This document shows, piece by piece, positions 5,515 through 5,594 of a DNA stretch of 5,594 bases. Location of the stretch: positions 1-5,594 of the forward strand of contig JAEKFU010000102.1 of assembly GCA_016522385.1 (NCBI GenBank), in the 5' to 3' direction. Made by a program: the position numbers and the translations under genes. Under the pieces are notes generated by a model that was not told the DNA's origin, ran no database searches, and saw only the letters and a program-made list of their open reading frames with translations. Every line of letters begins with the position of its first letter. Position 1 is the first letter of the stretch. The DNA is from Pseudomonadota bacterium (GTDB lineage Bacteria > Pseudomonadota > Alphaproteobacteria > Rhizobiales > Aestuariivirgaceae).

Positions 5515-5594
5515 CTGACTGATCCTTGCACTAGAGAGCGTGTCTTTCTCATATGGAATCATTTGACCGCGTTTCTGCGCCCGCTGGCTAGGCA
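5515..5594. other. Gene-free 3' end of window
   Basis: These 80 bp follow the regulator stop. No credible gene is seen; ATG at 5553 opens only 12 codons. An imperfect stem AGAGAG-cgtgt-CTTTCT (5533-5549, one G-T pair) has no T run after it, so termination is not supported. The next gene must begin outside the window. Confidence 0.4.

Noticed and set aside
1..5594. CRISPR array, insertion sequence, tRNA or rRNA
   Set aside because: No regularly spaced repeats, transposase motifs, terminal inverted repeats or RNA gene signatures were seen on either strand.

Overview
This window looks like part of a high-GC proteobacterial chromosome or large plasmid, most likely an alphaproteobacterium of the Rhizobiales type. 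That placement is an inference from GC-rich codon use and the gene repertoire; no marker gene is present. The central theme is a carbohydrate-acid catabolic locus of the four-carbon (tetronate: threonate/erythronate) type, arranged around one divergent control region.

Layout. Positions 1-560 (+) hold the C-terminal part of an alpha/beta hydrolase whose 5' end lies outside the window. Its sequence resembles hydrolase domains often fused to regulatory modules. It converges, with 39 bp between stops, on a leftward set of three genes: a beta-hydroxyacid dehydrogenase (3473-2583), a four-carbon acid-sugar kinase of the OtnK type (2488-1235) and a class II aldolase-fold decarboxylase of the OtnC type (1238-600). 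The kinase and decarboxylase overlap by an ATGA. Rightward from the same control region are a second, LtnD-like beta-hydroxyacid dehydrogenase (3581-4489) and, 2 bp later, a LacI-family repressor (4492-5514). The last 80 bp hold no gene.

How the genes fit together. In the known L-threonate/D-erythronate route, a dehydrogenase makes 2-oxo-tetronate, the isomerase OtnI makes 3-oxo-tetronate, OtnK phosphorylates C4, and OtnC decarboxylates to dihydroxyacetone phosphate. The dehydrogenase, kinase and decarboxylase functions are here. No OtnI-like isomerase and no transporter are visible, but a second, distantly related dehydrogenase is. It may replace the isomerase or feed in another acid.

The 107-bp region between the dehydrogenase starts carries two perfect palindromes with a central CG: TAAATCGATTTA (3501-3512) and AATTTCCGGAAATT (3542-3555). 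Their centres are 42 bp apart, close to four helical turns. The first overlaps the -10 of a good leftward promoter. This is the expected architecture for a LacI-type regulator that controls both divergent transcripts, including its own.
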